This document shows, in pieces, positions 43,177 through 53,955 of a stretch of DNA of 64,000 nucleotides. How positions within the stretch are numbered: position 1 is the stretch's first letter; each line of letters starts with the position of its first letter. Made by a program: the position numbers and the translations under genes. This DNA comes from Photobacterium chitinilyticum. Lineage in GTDB: Bacteria > Pseudomonadota > Gammaproteobacteria > Enterobacterales > Vibrionaceae. Location: contig NZ_RJLM01000001.1 in assembly GCF_004104355.1 (NCBI RefSeq), forward strand, positions 1,096,711 through 1,160,710. Reading direction: 5' to 3'. Below the pieces are notes generated by a model, which was not told the origin of the DNA, did no database searches, and saw only the letters and a program-made list of their open reading frames with translations.

Positions 43177-44034
43177 CTAGTCTAATGTTTGAGCCTCAAG
43201 CAAACGTTCTTTACGCAGCCTCTCAGCTTCCATCACCGCATTGATCTCTTCCATCAGACCATCGACATCCGCTTTTTCCGTACTCTCATCAAATTCACCG
43301 GTCAGCTCAGTATCAGGCGTGAGCTCTCCCGCTTCAAACAATGCCCACATCTCTTTTGCATACTGGGTACCCAGTAATTCCGGTGCATACTGGCCATAAT
43401 ATACGGTCATATTATTAACATCACGCTCAAGCATCCACTTCGCATTATTATTCGCGGCAGCATCGACTGCTTGAGGCAAATCGATGATAACGGGGCCTGA
43501 TTCATCAACCAGCACGTTGAACTCAGACAAGTCACCATGAATCAAACCAGCACAAAGCATTCGAGTTACAAACTGAATAATAATTTCATGACCTTTCAAG
43601 GCCTGTTCAGCCGTCAGGTTGACATCATTTAGGCGCGGAGCAACCATACCTTCGCCGTCAGTTACCAGTTCCATCAACAATACACCATCAAAACAACCAT
43701 AAGGTTGCGGCACACGCACGCCAGCACTCGCAAGTGCATACAGTGCATCTACCTCGGCACTTTGCCAAACTTTTTCTTGCTCATCCCGGCCAAATTTGGA
43801 GCCTTTTTCCATCGCACGAGCACGGCGACTATTACGTACTTTCCGGCCTTCTCGATATTGCACTGCTTGTTTAAAACTGCGCTTATCTGCTTCTTTGTAA
43901 ACTTTGGCACACCGAATATCGTCACCACAGCGCACAACGTACACTGACGCCTCTTTACCACTCATCAATTGGCGTAGAACTTCGTCCACCAAACCATCAT
44001 CAACCAAAGGTTGTATTCGCTTAGGTATTTTCAT
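43177..44034 (-). CDS. PA4780-type RIO1-like serine kinase
   Basis: About 285 residues of an atypical RIO kinase. Features are the ATP-binding lysine region SGKEASVYVVRCGDDIRCAK, the catalytic LIHGDLSEFNVLV and the metal-binding VIIDLPQAV (D-L-P in place of D-F-G). Bacterial members phosphorylate unknown proteins. I started at MKIPKRIQPLVDDG because homologues begin there and AAGG lies just before. An in-frame GTG 27 codons upstream (MVKRSSFGSQ) would lengthen it. Confidence 0.85.
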   Translation of the reverse strand: MKIPKRIQPLVDDGLVDEVLRQLMSGKEASVYVVRCGDDIRCAKVYKEADKRSFKQAVQYREGRKVRNSRRARAMEKGSKFGRDEQEKVWQSAEVDALYALASAGVRVPQPYGCFDGVLLMELVTDGEGMVAPRLNDVNLTAEQALKGHEIIIQFVTRMLCAGLIHGDLSEFNVLVDESGPVIIDLPQAVDAAANNNAKWMLERDVNNMTVYYGQYAPELLGTQYAKEMWALFEAGELTPDTELTGEFDESTEKADVDGLMEEINAVMEAERLRKERLLEAQTLD

Positions 44035-44183
44035 TGCGCCTTTATACATGACTTGGTAGTAAGATGGAATATCAGAACTAGCAGACTGCGATCCAAATGA
44101 GCTTCGTTTTACCACGTTGATAATTGTACTAACTCATATTAAGCGTTAAAATACGTGCCCCTTTTCTGAATGAGTGTGATTGG

Positions 44184-44879
44184 ATGTCTGAACAGAAGCG
44201 AAAGGCGCTGAAGAAAATAGCTAAATGCCTAGAGCTGGGTAACTCTGCGAACGTCAATGAAGCCGCACAAGCGATCAAAATGGCACATCGTCTGATGCTC
44301 AAGTACGGTCTGGAACAAGACGATATTGAATTCATTCAGATGGGTAAAACCAAGTCTTCGACACTTCTGCCTACCGATATCAATCAACAGATCCTCAAAA
44401 TTATCCGAGGGATCAATCGTCGGTTTGGTGTCGAATGCGTACTCACCAATTACAAGGGGCTGAAACAGGCCGAGTTCATCGGGGTTGCGGAACGTGCCAT
44501 CTTTGCGGCTTTTGCTTTCGATGTTGTTTATCGCGAAATGAACCAACAAACAGGCCAGTTCCGTAACAGTTTTGCAGGTACCGGTACCAGCTCCGCGGAA
44601 GTAACTCGTCGTGTTGGTTCATTCCTGGCGGGTTGGATTGAAGGGGCACTTGAGAAACTTCCCGAACTCAATACCGATGATGACCATGACAAGCGCATGA
44701 GTAATTATATTGATAAAGAGTTTGAGAACATCGACCGAGAAACCTTCAAAAAACAGCTGCAGGAAGCAATGAAAGCACTTACCGACGATTATGAAAAAGG
44801 CATGAAAAGGGGGCGCTCTATTTCGGTAAACCGTCCTGTCGGCGGTAACAGAGCTCATGATCCCAAACTACTGGGATAA
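44184..44879 (+). CDS. DUF2786 protein
   Basis: A 231-residue protein of the DUF2786 family. The N-terminal helix bundle KALKKIAKCLELGNSANVNE then AAQAIKMAHRLMLKYGL is the family mark. A middle domain follows (FIGVAERAIFAAFAFDVVYR) and a charged C-terminal helix (EKGMKRGRSISV). The role is unknown; it is often near nucleic-acid or mobile genes, but here it is next to gsk and a RIO kinase gene. A terminator follows. Confidence 0.85.
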   Translation: MSEQKRKALKKIAKCLELGNSANVNEAAQAIKMAHRLMLKYGLEQDDIEFIQMGKTKSSTLLPTDINQQILKIIRGINRRFGVECVLTNYKGLKQAEFIGVAERAIFAAFAFDVVYREMNQQTGQFRNSFAGTGTSSAEVTRRVGSFLAGWIEGALEKLPELNTDDDHDKRMSNYIDKEFENIDRETFKKQLQEAMKALTDDYEKGMKRGRSISVNRPVGGNRAHDPKLLG

Positions 44880-44897
44880 CTTAAAACACACAGTTAT

Positions 44898-44930
44898 ACA
44901 GCTGCGCTCAAATGCAGCTGTCTTTGATTT
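44898..44930 (+). terminator. terminator of DUF2786 gene
   Basis: ACAGCTGC and GCAGCTGT pair around GCTCAAAT and are followed by CTTTGATTTT. Confidence 0.75.
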
Positions 44931-45113
44931 TCTTGAAGATTAATCCACATAGCAACAATGGCTTATACACCTTAATGGTTACTCGCTCTTCTTTTGCGTT
45001 CAAAAAAGAAGCAAAAGAATCAAATTCTTCATCAACCTGTAATGAAGTGGGATGTAAATCGCATTTTTGTGATAGAATGAAACAAAATCCCCTAAAACCG
45101 ATAGCCTTCACAC

Positions 45114-46418
45114 ATGAAATTCCCTGGTCAGCGTAAATCAAAGCATTACTTTCCAGTTAATGCCCGCGATCCATTAGTTGCTCAAATTCAGCAAGAAAAT
45201 CCGCTATCTCGAACCCACTTAGTTGGTGTCGGTCAAACCATTGTTGATATTGAAGCGCGTATTGACGATGACTTTCTGCAGCGTCACTCTCTAAGTAAAG
45301 GCCACTCATTGGTTCTTGACGAAGATAAAGCAGAACTGCTTTACCAGGAGCTAAAAGAGCGCAATCTGATCAGCCATGAATACCCAGGCGATACCATCGG
45401 TAACACTCTGCACAACTACTCCGTACTGGCTGACGATAAGTCGATCCTGCTAGGTGTGATGAGTCAAGATTTAAAAATCGGTTCTTATGCTTACCGTTAC
45501 CTGTGCAACACATCATGCCGGATGGATCTTGATTATTTGCAACCTGTTGATGGTCCTATCGGTCGTTGCTATACCCTAATCACCGAAGACGGCGAACGTA
45601 CGTTTGCTATCAATGAAGGTGAAATGAACCAGCTTAACCCGGAAAACATCCCTGAATGCGCGTTTGAAAACGCTTCCGCGTTAGTGCTTTCATCGTACCT
45701 TGTGCGCGGCAAGCCTGGCGCACCAATGAAAGAATCGGCGCTAAAAGCTATCGAGCACGCCAAGAAATACAACGTGCCGGTTGTTCTGACCTTGGGTACC
45801 AAATACGTTATAGAAGGTTTGCAGGAATGGTGGATCGAGTTTCTAAAAGAACACGTAACCTGTGTTGCGATGAATGAAGAAGAAGCCGAAGCCCTGACCG
45901 GTGAAAAAGACCCTCTGATTGCTGCTGACAAAGCTCTTGAGTGGGTTGATATGGTACTTTGTACCGCAGGTCCTGTTGGCTTGTACATGGCCGGATATAC
46001 CGACGAAACACTAAAGCGTGAATCGACGCTGCCGTTACTGCCGGGCCGTATCGCCGATTTTAACAAGTTTGAGTTTAGCCGTCCGATGGTAAAATCAGCT
46101 TGCGAGAACCCTATTCGAGTCTATTCTCACATTGCGCCATACCTTGGCGGACCGGTTGAGATCAAAAATACCAACGGTGCTGGTGATGCTGCATTGTCTG
46201 CTCTTCTGCACGATATGTCTGCAAACCGTTACCACAAAGAGAATGTACCGAACTCAGGCAAGCATACTGGTCAATTCTTGACGTATTCATCATTCTCTCA
46301 GATTTGCCAGTACTCTAACCGAGTCAGTTACGAAGTTCTAACTCAACATGCTCCGCGACTATCCCGCGGGCTACCAGAACGTGAAGACTGCCTGGAAGAG
46401 GCATACTGGGAGCGTTAA
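45114..46418 (+). CDS. gsk: inosine/guanosine kinase Gsk
   Basis: A 434-residue ribokinase-family kinase, the exact length of E. coli Gsk. The opening MKFPGQRKSKHYFPVNARDP is nearly identical to that enzyme. The PfkB-type end motif is IKNTNGAGDAALSALLHD, with the catalytic Asp in GAGDA. It phosphorylates guanosine and inosine with ATP for purine salvage in the cytoplasm. It is a single gene between terminators. Confidence 0.95.
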   Translation: MKFPGQRKSKHYFPVNARDPLVAQIQQENPLSRTHLVGVGQTIVDIEARIDDDFLQRHSLSKGHSLVLDEDKAELLYQELKERNLISHEYPGDTIGNTLHNYSVLADDKSILLGVMSQDLKIGSYAYRYLCNTSCRMDLDYLQPVDGPIGRCYTLITEDGERTFAINEGEMNQLNPENIPECAFENASALVLSSYLVRGKPGAPMKESALKAIEHAKKYNVPVVLTLGTKYVIEGLQEWWIEFLKEHVTCVAMNEEEAEALTGEKDPLIAADKALEWVDMVLCTAGPVGLYMAGYTDETLKRESTLPLLPGRIADFNKFEFSRPMVKSACENPIRVYSHIAPYLGGPVEIKNTNGAGDAALSALLHDMSANRYHKENVPNSGKHTGQFLTYSSFSQICQYSNRVSYEVLTQHAPRLSRGLPEREDCLEEAYWER

Positions 46419-46455
46419 TTCGCAGCAATAACAATATGTAGCTGTAACAATATTG

Positions 46456-46483
46456 AAAACGGAGCCTCATGGCTCCGTTTTTA
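46456..46483 (+). terminator. gsk terminator
   Basis: AAAACGGAGCC and GGCTCCGTTTTT pair around TCAT and run into TATA. Confidence 0.88.
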
Positions 46484-46604
46484 TATCCAAGAAAAATCAA
46501 TAAACTACTGACACACTTTCGCCGAGCGGCCTCAAACAATAATTCGAGGCCGCTCCTAATGCCACTTAACGATCACTTAAGATCCTTAACTGATCAACAT
46601 GATT

Positions 46605-48689
46605 CTAATACCGGAAGAAATTGATTTTGTCACTGACATCATTCGTGTAACCAGCAACTCGGTTACTCTCTTCCTGCGCCATCTGCGAACCTCTCCCGAT
46701 ATTTTCTGCCGCTTCATTAATAGCGACAATGCTACGGTTTACTTCCTCGGTAACAGCAGCTTGTTCTTCGGCAGCACTCGCAATCTGATGTGCCATATCC
46801 TGGATCTTGCCACTTTGTACGCTCACTTCTTCAAGAGCTTTCACAGCCTCTTCTGCATGAGACATGCACTTATCACTCAACCCCCGATTTATCTTCATCG
46901 TATCAACGGCTTGCTTACTGCTTGTCCGCAGACCATTAATCATTTGCTGAATTTCATCTGTAGAGTCTGCCGTTTTGGTTGCTAAATTGCGCACTTCATC
47001 AGCCACTACGGCAAAACCTCGGCCTTGCGCACCAGCACGGGCAGCTTCAATCGCAGCATTCAATGCAAGCAGATTTGTTTGCTCGGAGATATTTCGGATC
47101 ACCTCCAAAATACTACCAATGTTATTGGTTTGAACTTCTAACTCTTCAATCACTTGCGTTGCCTCAACAACATTCTTCGCAAGTTCACGCAAGCCTTCCG
47201 CATTTTCTCCAACAACATCCTGCCCTTGAGCGACCGATTGTTGGGTTAGAGACACCGCATCAGCCGTTTCCTGTGCATTGTCTGAGACACTATGAGCCGT
47301 CGATGACATCTCATTGGTTGCTGCGACAACTTGCTCAATCTCCAAACTCTGAGCCATTATCTGCGCTTGGCTCTGCGTCGCTGCCTCTGCTGTCGCCACT
47401 ACACTCTGCGAGAGCGAACCAACGGAACCGGCCACATCCGTCACAATGCCTCGTACATCGGAAATGAAGGTATTCAAGTGGCTAGCCAACTGACCCGTTT
47501 CATCTTTGCGAACAATATCGATATGTTGTGTTAAGTCACCACCAGACTGAGTCAACGCCTTAACACGTGCAACCAACACGCTAATTGGAGAAGCGATTGA
47601 TAGCGATACAAACCACATCATCACTAAGCCAAGCAAAGCCGAGATAAAACCGACGACCATTTGCCCAGTCAGATTACTTGAGAAATGTCCAACAACGGTA
47701 TCAACAATAGCTTGGGCATTCGCTAAAGCTATCTCCTGAGGCGCAACAACAATCACTTCCCATTCCGTATTAGTGCCTACGGTCTCAAAGCTCTCGGCAG
47801 CAATCAAGTTACTACCAGACGTTACCGTTTCACCAAGGCGACGATCCGTGATCAACGCTTGCAAAGAAGTATCTGATAGCATCTTGCCGATATTACCAGG
47901 CTCGGCACTGTCCGCACCGACAATCCCTAGCGCACTTAAAATAATCACCCGCGAGTGACCTGATATCAAATTTTGACTGGCACTTGACGCCAACGACTGT
48001 AGGAAATCAAGCGAATAATCGACACCGAACATTCCTGCGAACTTGCCGTCACGCAAAACAGGCGCAACAAATGAGCTCATCAAAGTTGATACGCCCTGAA
48101 TCTCATAACTTGCAGGATCTATCACACAAGCCTGCTTCGTTTCCATTGGGCATAAATACCATTCAGACTCACGGATCCCAGTATTGGTCAGGCGAGTTGA
48201 ATAAAAAGGAAATGTTGCTTCCACATCTACTTCGCCAGAAGGAGAGCGGTTAAAGTATGGACTAAATTCACCATTTGACTGGGCTAGTTCCGTTCCCTTA
48301 TAACGGCTTGCTTGACCGTCAAATCCATTGACTTCCCAACCACTGTAAATACCAATAATATTTGGCGTGTTCTTGATAGTATTCTCTAGTAATTGAGTAA
48401 CACTATGACGCGATATATTTGGATCTTCGCCACTGAAAGCTGAGGAATAACTGGTTGCAACTTCCATTGCCTGATTGAAAACAACATTGATTTTTCCAGC
48501 TTCTACTTGAGCTGACAAACTTAGTTGTTCTTTTAAGCCCGTTTCAGCATCATGTAATACTAACTCATCCAACTCTTGCATGAGTTTATCACCGTTATAA
48601 TAACTGTAACCAAGCATTGCTATAGTTACCGCGAGCAAACTAGCTCCGCCAAACAACATGATCTGTTGCTTAATACTCGAAAACTGCAT
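46605..48689 (-). CDS. methyl-accepting chemotaxis protein with dCache sensor
   Basis: A 694-residue chemoreceptor. The first transmembrane helix is near residues 12-30, and a double-Cache periplasmic domain (about 40-350) has [30 protein letters not shown] and [12 protein letters not shown]. The second helix ([18 protein letters not shown]) and HAMP follow. The cytoplasmic signalling tip is [15 protein letters not shown]-like ([33 protein letters not shown]). The WY and D residues resemble amino-acid-binding Cache domains, but the motif is incomplete, so the ligand is uncertain. It stands alone. Confidence 0.93.
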   Translation of the reverse strand: MQFSSIKQQIMLFGGASLLAVTIAMLGYSYYNGDKLMQELDELVLHDAETGLKEQLSLSAQVEAGKINVVFNQAMEVATSYSSAFSGEDPNISRHSVTQLLENTIKNTPNIIGIYSGWEVNGFDGQASRYKGTELAQSNGEFSPYFNRSPSGEVDVEATFPFYSTRLTNTGIRESEWYLCPMETKQACVIDPASYEIQGVSTLMSSFVAPVLRDGKFAGMFGVDYSLDFLQSLASSASQNLISGHSRVIILSALGIVGADSAEPGNIGKMLSDTSLQALITDRRLGETVTSGSNLIAAESFETVGTNTEWEVIVVAPQEIALANAQAIVDTVVGHFSSNLTGQMVVGFISALLGLVMMWFVSLSIASPISVLVARVKALTQSGGDLTQHIDIVRKDETGQLASHLNTFISDVRGIVTDVAGSVGSLSQSVVATAEAATQSQAQIMAQSLEIEQVVAATNEMSSTAHSVSDNAQETADAVSLTQQSVAQGQDVVGENAEGLRELAKNVVEATQVIEELEVQTNNIGSILEVIRNISEQTNLLALNAAIEAARAGAQGRGFAVVADEVRNLATKTADSTDEIQQMINGLRTSSKQAVDTMKINRGLSDKCMSHAEEAVKALEEVSVQSGKIQDMAHQIASAAEEQAAVTEEVNRSIVAINEAAENIGRGSQMAQEESNRVAGYTNDVSDKINFFRY

Positions 48690-49121
48690 AGGAATCCCTT
48701 TACTACATTTTCCTCTTCAATCACCGAATAGAGAAACTATCAAATTTGATAACGTCACTACCCTAGCCAAGCTATTGACCACATAGAAGAATTTGTAAAT
48801 AACTTAAATACAGAAGTTAATTTCTATAACCATAATATTTGTAAGGGAGGAACCTAGCATACGCCACTGTCGCATACAAAATACTTTAATTAAAACTATG
48901 GCACAGAAAGCACAAATATTTTCCAATATTCCTTATAGCAATATATAAGCGCTAATATAAAAATAATTAAACAGCTAAATATAACAAAAAGCTTCAAAGA
49001 AATAACAGCCAAAATACCAACCACATATTAAGTCTTATATTAACACTCTCCTCTTTCGGCTCTATCCCGATACAAAAAACGGAGCCTGAGCTCCGTTTTT
49101 TTCAATGATGAGTTTAATTAA
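48690..49121. other. AT-rich region between MCP and hrpA
   Basis: About 430 bases with the MCP promoter area at the left and the hrpA terminator at the right. Nothing else stands out. Confidence 0.35.
49075..49102 (-). terminator. hrpA terminator
   Basis: ACGGAGC and GCTCCGT pair around CTGA with A-runs and T-runs on both sides, about 20 bases past the hrpA stop. Confidence 0.85.
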
Positions 49122-52100
49122 TCAGCATTCTGCAATCGCATTTCTTACCCGCTTATCCGAAACTGGATAAGGTGTACCAAGCTGTTGCGCAAAATAACTT
49201 ACGCGCAACTCTTCAATCATCCAGCGAATGTCTTTCACTTTCTGCGGTACTGGCTGCCCTTTCGGGATCTTATTCAATAGCTCTTTATAGTCTGAGACTA
49301 CTGATTCAACCTTAAGAATGTGCACTCGATCTTTATTTGGATCAATTGGCAACTTCTCCATTCGACGTTCAATCGCCTTCATGTAACGCAAAATATCAGG
49401 CAGTCGCTTCCAGCCACATTCTGTTGCGAAGCCTTTGAATATCAAGCCGTCAATCTGTGCTTTAATGTCTGACAAAGCAAAAGCCATTGTTAAATCAACA
49501 CGACCTTTCAAGCGTTTGCTAATAGTAAATGCCGTGGTCAAGATAGCTTCGACTTGTTTGGCAATCTCTACTACCGTATCGCCCAGCTCACCACGAATAT
49601 GCTCTTTCAACGCTTCAAACGATTCAGGCTCCCATACCAAACCGCCCTTCTCTTCGATCAGCTTATCAATACCGCAGGCAATACAGTCATCAATCAGATC
49701 CAGCACTCGACCATATGGGTTGAAATACAAACCCAACTTAGACTTATTCGGTAAATTCGCATGCAGATACTTAATTGGCGACGGTACATTCAACAATACC
49801 AAACGACGCTGACCTTGCTGCATTGCTGTCTGCTGCTCTTCTTCTGTTTCAAACAGCTTAATGCCAACAGAATCCTTGTTATCAACAATCGCCGGATAGG
49901 CTTTCACTTCAAAGCCACCACGCTTTTGTTGATAACGCTCTGGCAACTTACCAAAGCTCCATGTCTTCAGGCCTTCCTGCTCAATGTCATCGTCGGCGAC
50001 CTGAGACAACGTCTCCTGTACTTTCTCCTTCAATCCATCTTTCAGGCTGTATAGGTCTTTGCTTTCTTTCAACTTACGATTGCGGTGGTCGACTACACGA
50101 TAAGTTATCTTTAAGTGATCAGAAACTTGCTCCAGATTCCAGTCTTCACGCAAAACGGTAACACCGGAAATACGCTTCAGCTCTTTTTCCAGTGAATCCA
50201 ACAATGGCATTGCCATTGCTTCTGCCCTAGCTAAGAATGCATCCGCATAGTTCGGTGCCGGAACAAAGTTACGACGAACTGGTTTGGGTAGTGATTTGAT
50301 CAGTGCAACAATTAGCTCGTGTCGCAGGCCTGGGATCTGCCAGTCAAATCCATCAGGCTCTACCTGATTAAGAATTGGCAACGGAACATGCACAGTGACA
50401 CCGTCACTATCATCGCCCGGCTCAAACTGATAACTAAGCTTGAGCTTCAGGTTTTCCTGATGCCAGAAGTTTGGATAATCCAAATCGGTAACATGACTGG
50501 CGTCTCCCTTGAACAACATTTCACGTTCAAAGTTCAGCAGATCTTTGTTTTCGCGGCTCGCTTTCTTCCACCAGCTATCAAAGTGACGTCCTGAAACCAC
50601 GGTGAGGTCAATACGCTGATCATAAAATTCAAACAGCGCATCATCGTCAATCAGAATATCACGACGACGTGATTTATGTTCAAGCTCTTCAATTTCCCGC
50701 AACAACTTACGGTTTTGGTGATAGAACTTATGCTTGGTTTCCCAATCACCCTCAACAAGGGCGGAACGAATGAAAATATCACGCGAAAGCTGCGCATCAA
50801 TCGCACCATAATTCACTTTACGCTTAGCAACAACAGGGATGCCATACAGGGTCACTTTCTCAAAAGCAGACACTGCCGCCTGCTTTTTCTCCCAATGTGG
50901 CTCGCTATAGCTACGCTTTATCAAGTGTCCGGCCAAAGGCTCAATCCACTCGGGCTGAATTTTAGCGGCAACGCGCCCCCATAGCTTGGAGGTTTCAACC
51001 AGTTCTGCAACCATCACCCATTTAGGCTGCTTCTTGAAAATACCGGAGCCCGGGAAAATATTAAAACGGGCATTACGAGCGCCTTGGTATTCATTTTTTT
51101 CCTGATCTTTCAAACCAATGTGCGAGAGCATTCCGGATAGCAGTGCCGTATGAACACCCGCATAACTGGCTTCCTGATCATTGATACGCAAATCGAGATC
51201 TCTAACAACCTGAGTAACCTGATAGTAAATATCTTGCCACTCGCGAATACGCAGGTAATTAAGGTAATCTTTCTTGCACTGTCTGCGGAACTGGTTCCCA
51301 GAAAGCGCTTTTTGCTGCTCCTGAACATAGTCCCACAGGTTAACGAAGGTGATGAAATCAGATTCTTTGTCGTAAAAACGACGATGTTTTTCATCCGATG
51401 CCTGCTTCTTCTCCATCGGACGCTCACGTGGGTCCTGAATCGACAGCGCACAGGCAATAATCATCACTTCACGCAATGCACCCTGCTTCGGCGCTTCAAG
51501 CACCATGCGGGCCAAACGAGGGTCAAGCGGCAAACGTGCCAGCTGGCGACCGATAACAGACAAGCGCTTGCGCGGATCGGTGGCCTTTGGATTAATTGCC
51601 CCCAGCTCTTCAAGCAGGCGGATACCATCTTGAATGTTGCGGTTATCTGGCGCTTCGACAAACGGGAATGCCTGAATATCACCCAGCCCGATGGCTGTCA
51701 TCTGCAAAATAACCGAAGCAAGATTGGTTCGCAGGATCTCAGGATCAGTAAACTCAGGACGAGAAAGGAAGTCTTCTTCCGAGTAAAGGCGAATACAGAT
51801 CCCTTCCTGAACACGGCCACAACGTCCCTTACGCTGATTCGCACTCGCTTGCGATACTGCTTCAATGGGCAGACGCTGTACTTTGGTTCGGTAACTGTAA
51901 CGGCTGATACGAGCAGTACCCGGATCAATAACGTATTTGATCCCCGGTACGGTCAGAGACGTTTCGGCTACGTTGGTAGACAATATGATACGGCGTCCAC
52001 TGTGTGACTGGAAAATCCGATTCTGTTCTCCAGCCGACAGACGGGCATACAACGGCAATACCTCGGTATCACGCAAGTTACGTTTTTGCAGAGCATCAGT

Positions 52101-53036
52101 CGTATCACGGATCTCACGCTCACCGTTCATGAAGATAAGGATGTCGCCTAACCCTTCGTCACACAGCTCGTCGACAGCATCGAAAATAGCCTGTAGCTGA
52201 TCACGGTCGCTATCATCACCATCTTCCGATACCGGACGGTAACGCACTTCTACCGGATAGGTGCGACCTGATACTTCAACAATCGGCGCATTCTTGAAAT
52301 GCTTTGAAAAACGTTCCGGGTCAATAGTTGCCGAGGTAATGATGACTTTGAGATCAGGACGCTTGGGCAGTAGCTCACGCAGGTAGCCGAGAATAAAGTC
52401 GATATTCAGGCTTCGCTCGTGGGCTTCATCGATAATAATGGTATCGTACTGGTTCAGATAACGGTCATTTTGGATTTCCGCCAGCAAGATGCCGTCGGTC
52501 ATCAATTTGACCTGGCTGCGCTCCGACACCTTGTCGTTAAATCGAACTTTATAGCCGACATACGAGCCAAGCTCACACTGCAGCTCTTCGGCGATGCGGT
52601 TGGCAACAGTACGGGCAGCAAGGCGACGCGGCTGAGTATGGCCGATCATCCCTTTTGTGCCCAGTCCTAGCTCCATACAGATTTTTGGCAGCTGAGTGGT
52701 TTTACCCGAGCCGGTTTCACCCGCCACAATTACAACCTGATTGTTCTTGATAGCCTCGGCAATGTCGTCTTTTTTCTGACTGACCGGGAGCTGTTCCGGA
52801 TAAGTGATTTTTGGGCGTTGGGTTTTACGCAATTCAACGGTTTGCATTGATTTTGCAATATCCAATGCTATTTCATCGAAAACAGCATGCTTGGCTTGCT
52901 CGTTTTTGATTCTTGCCGCACCTTGCACGCGCTTGTGCAGACGAAAACGATCGCGGATCATGCAATCTTTAATCGCGGCTTTTAACGTTTTCTCACTATT
53001 CAAAACGTCTGACTGAGAGGTATTCGACTGAGTCAA
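49122..53036 (-). CDS. hrpA: ATP-dependent RNA helicase HrpA
   Basis: A 1304-residue DEAH-box helicase, normal for HrpA. Motifs near residue 100 are GETGSGKTTQLPKI (Walker A) and IIIDEAHERSLN (DEAH box). SATIDPERF, STNVAETSLTVPGIKYVID and RKGRCGRVQEGICIRLYS follow, then HA2 and OB-fold regions, and the long HrpA-specific C-terminal domain. It remodels RNA and resolves stalled ribosomes. A single gene. Confidence 0.95.
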   Translation of the reverse strand: MTQSNTSQSDVLNSEKTLKAAIKDCMIRDRFRLHKRVQGAARIKNEQAKHAVFDEIALDIAKSMQTVELRKTQRPKITYPEQLPVSQKKDDIAEAIKNNQVVIVAGETGSGKTTQLPKICMELGLGTKGMIGHTQPRRLAARTVANRIAEELQCELGSYVGYKVRFNDKVSERSQVKLMTDGILLAEIQNDRYLNQYDTIIIDEAHERSLNIDFILGYLRELLPKRPDLKVIITSATIDPERFSKHFKNAPIVEVSGRTYPVEVRYRPVSEDGDDSDRDQLQAIFDAVDELCDEGLGDILIFMNGEREIRDTTDALQKRNLRDTEVLPLYARLSAGEQNRIFQSHSGRRIILSTNVAETSLTVPGIKYVIDPGTARISRYSYRTKVQRLPIEAVSQASANQRKGRCGRVQEGICIRLYSEEDFLSRPEFTDPEILRTNLASVILQMTAIGLGDIQAFPFVEAPDNRNIQDGIRLLEELGAINPKATDPRKRLSVIGRQLARLPLDPRLARMVLEAPKQGALREVMIIACALSIQDPRERPMEKKQASDEKHRRFYDKESDFITFVNLWDYVQEQQKALSGNQFRRQCKKDYLNYLRIREWQDIYYQVTQVVRDLDLRINDQEASYAGVHTALLSGMLSHIGLKDQEKNEYQGARNARFNIFPGSGIFKKQPKWVMVAELVETSKLWGRVAAKIQPEWIEPLAGHLIKRSYSEPHWEKKQAAVSAFEKVTLYGIPVVAKRKVNYGAIDAQLSRDIFIRSALVEGDWETKHKFYHQNRKLLREIEELEHKSRRRDILIDDDALFEFYDQRIDLTVVSGRHFDSWWKKASRENKDLLNFEREMLFKGDASHVTDLDYPNFWHQENLKLKLSYQFEPGDDSDGVTVHVPLPILNQVEPDGFDWQIPGLRHELIVALIKSLPKPVRRNFVPAPNYADAFLARAEAMAMPLLDSLEKELKRISGVTVLREDWNLEQVSDHLKITYRVVDHRNRKLKESKDLYSLKDGLKEKVQETLSQVADDDIEQEGLKTWSFGKLPERYQQKRGGFEVKAYPAIVDNKDSVGIKLFETEEEQQTAMQQGQRRLVLLNVPSPIKYLHANLPNKSKLGLYFNPYGRVLDLIDDCIACGIDKLIEEKGGLVWEPESFEALKEHIRGELGDTVVEIAKQVEAILTTAFTISKRLKGRVDLTMAFALSDIKAQIDGLIFKGFATECGWKRLPDILRYMKAIERRMEKLPIDPNKDRVHILKVESVVSDYKELLNKIPKGQPVPQKVKDIRWMIEELRVSYFAQQLGTPYPVSDKRVRNAIAEC

Positions 53037-53278
53037 AGGAATTCCTGATATTTCAGCTTGGTATTAAAAAAAACTGGCGGGATCCTACCACAAATCGATC
53101 CGTTACGGCGGGATAAACTCATCGATAGTCATCAAAATGGTTTTCTTCCTAAGACACTGAACATGCACAATAGCCAATCAGACAGAATACGACGTTGGCT
53201 TCAAATTGTTGTTACATTGGTATACCTTGCATACAATTTACAATCCAAACTAATAACTATACCTATGAGCCATCCTTC

Positions 53279-53812
53279 ATGAAAACAACCGTATCCGCTC
53301 TATTATTGACAGTCGCCATATCTGCCCCAGCTTTTGCTGAACAAGCAATTCAGCTTTCTGTTCCTGACGCCAACTTTCCGCCAGGGAACGTAAAAGGTGT
53401 TCGTGTAACAATTCTTCACGGAAAGACTTCACAAGTTACCGGCCTTGATATTCCTATTCTTGGCATATCCGAAACTCAAAATTTTTCAGGCCTCAGTGTC
53501 GGTTTTCTCTTTGGCATTAGCCGTGTGACAGGTAGTTCTACAGGCGTGAAACTTGGCCTAGCTAACTGGAATGATGGTAATGTAAAGGGAGCCGACCTTG
53601 GCTTTGCTAACTACAATGCAGGCCAGTTTACTGGCTTGCAATTGGGCGCATTCAACTATACCGGTCGCCTTAATGGCCTACAGTTTGGCTTCATTAATGC
53701 GACCGATCGCATTGAGAAAGGCGTACAAATCGGCCTAATCAACTACGACAAATCTGGTACTTTTCTTAGCAAAGATATTCCTGTTTTCCCGCTTATCAAT
53801 GCTCGTTTCTAA
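53279..53812 (+). CDS. VC2662-like exported repeat protein
   Basis: A 177-residue protein with a signal peptide (MKTTVSALLLTVAISAPAFA). The mature part has repeats of about 20 residues of the type GxxLGxxN: VKLGLANWNDGNVKGADLGF, FTGLQLGAFNYTGRLNGLQF and KGVQIGLINYDKSG. These suggest a small beta-strand-rich outer-membrane or periplasmic protein, as in the VC2662 and LA_2272-like families. Function is unknown. The signal peptide sets the start; the ribosome site is poor. Confidence 0.7.
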   Translation: MKTTVSALLLTVAISAPAFAEQAIQLSVPDANFPPGNVKGVRVTILHGKTSQVTGLDIPILGISETQNFSGLSVGFLFGISRVTGSSTGVKLGLANWNDGNVKGADLGFANYNAGQFTGLQLGAFNYTGRLNGLQFGFINATDRIEKGVQIGLINYDKSGTFLSKDIPVFPLINARF

Positions 53813-53894
53813 CCAGTGCAAAACGAAATCATACCAATCTGGATAAGTAGTTGTTTAGATAGTTAACCCATACGAGGCTGGCTGCAGCTTTAAT

Positions 53895-53922
53895 AAAGGG
53901 AACCTTAGCCTAGGTTCCCTTT
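53895..53922. terminator. bidirectional terminator
   Basis: AAAGGGAACCT and AGGTTCCCTTT pair perfectly around a short loop, between the VC2662-like gene and the MATE gene. Confidence 0.85.
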
Positions 53923-53955
53923 GCTATTTTCACTAAGCTGGTGCACAAGTAACCC

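Noticed and set aside
49435-52200. Many plus-strand frames opposite hrpA, up to 285 codons
   Set aside because: All are antisense shadows of the continuous 1304-residue helicase.
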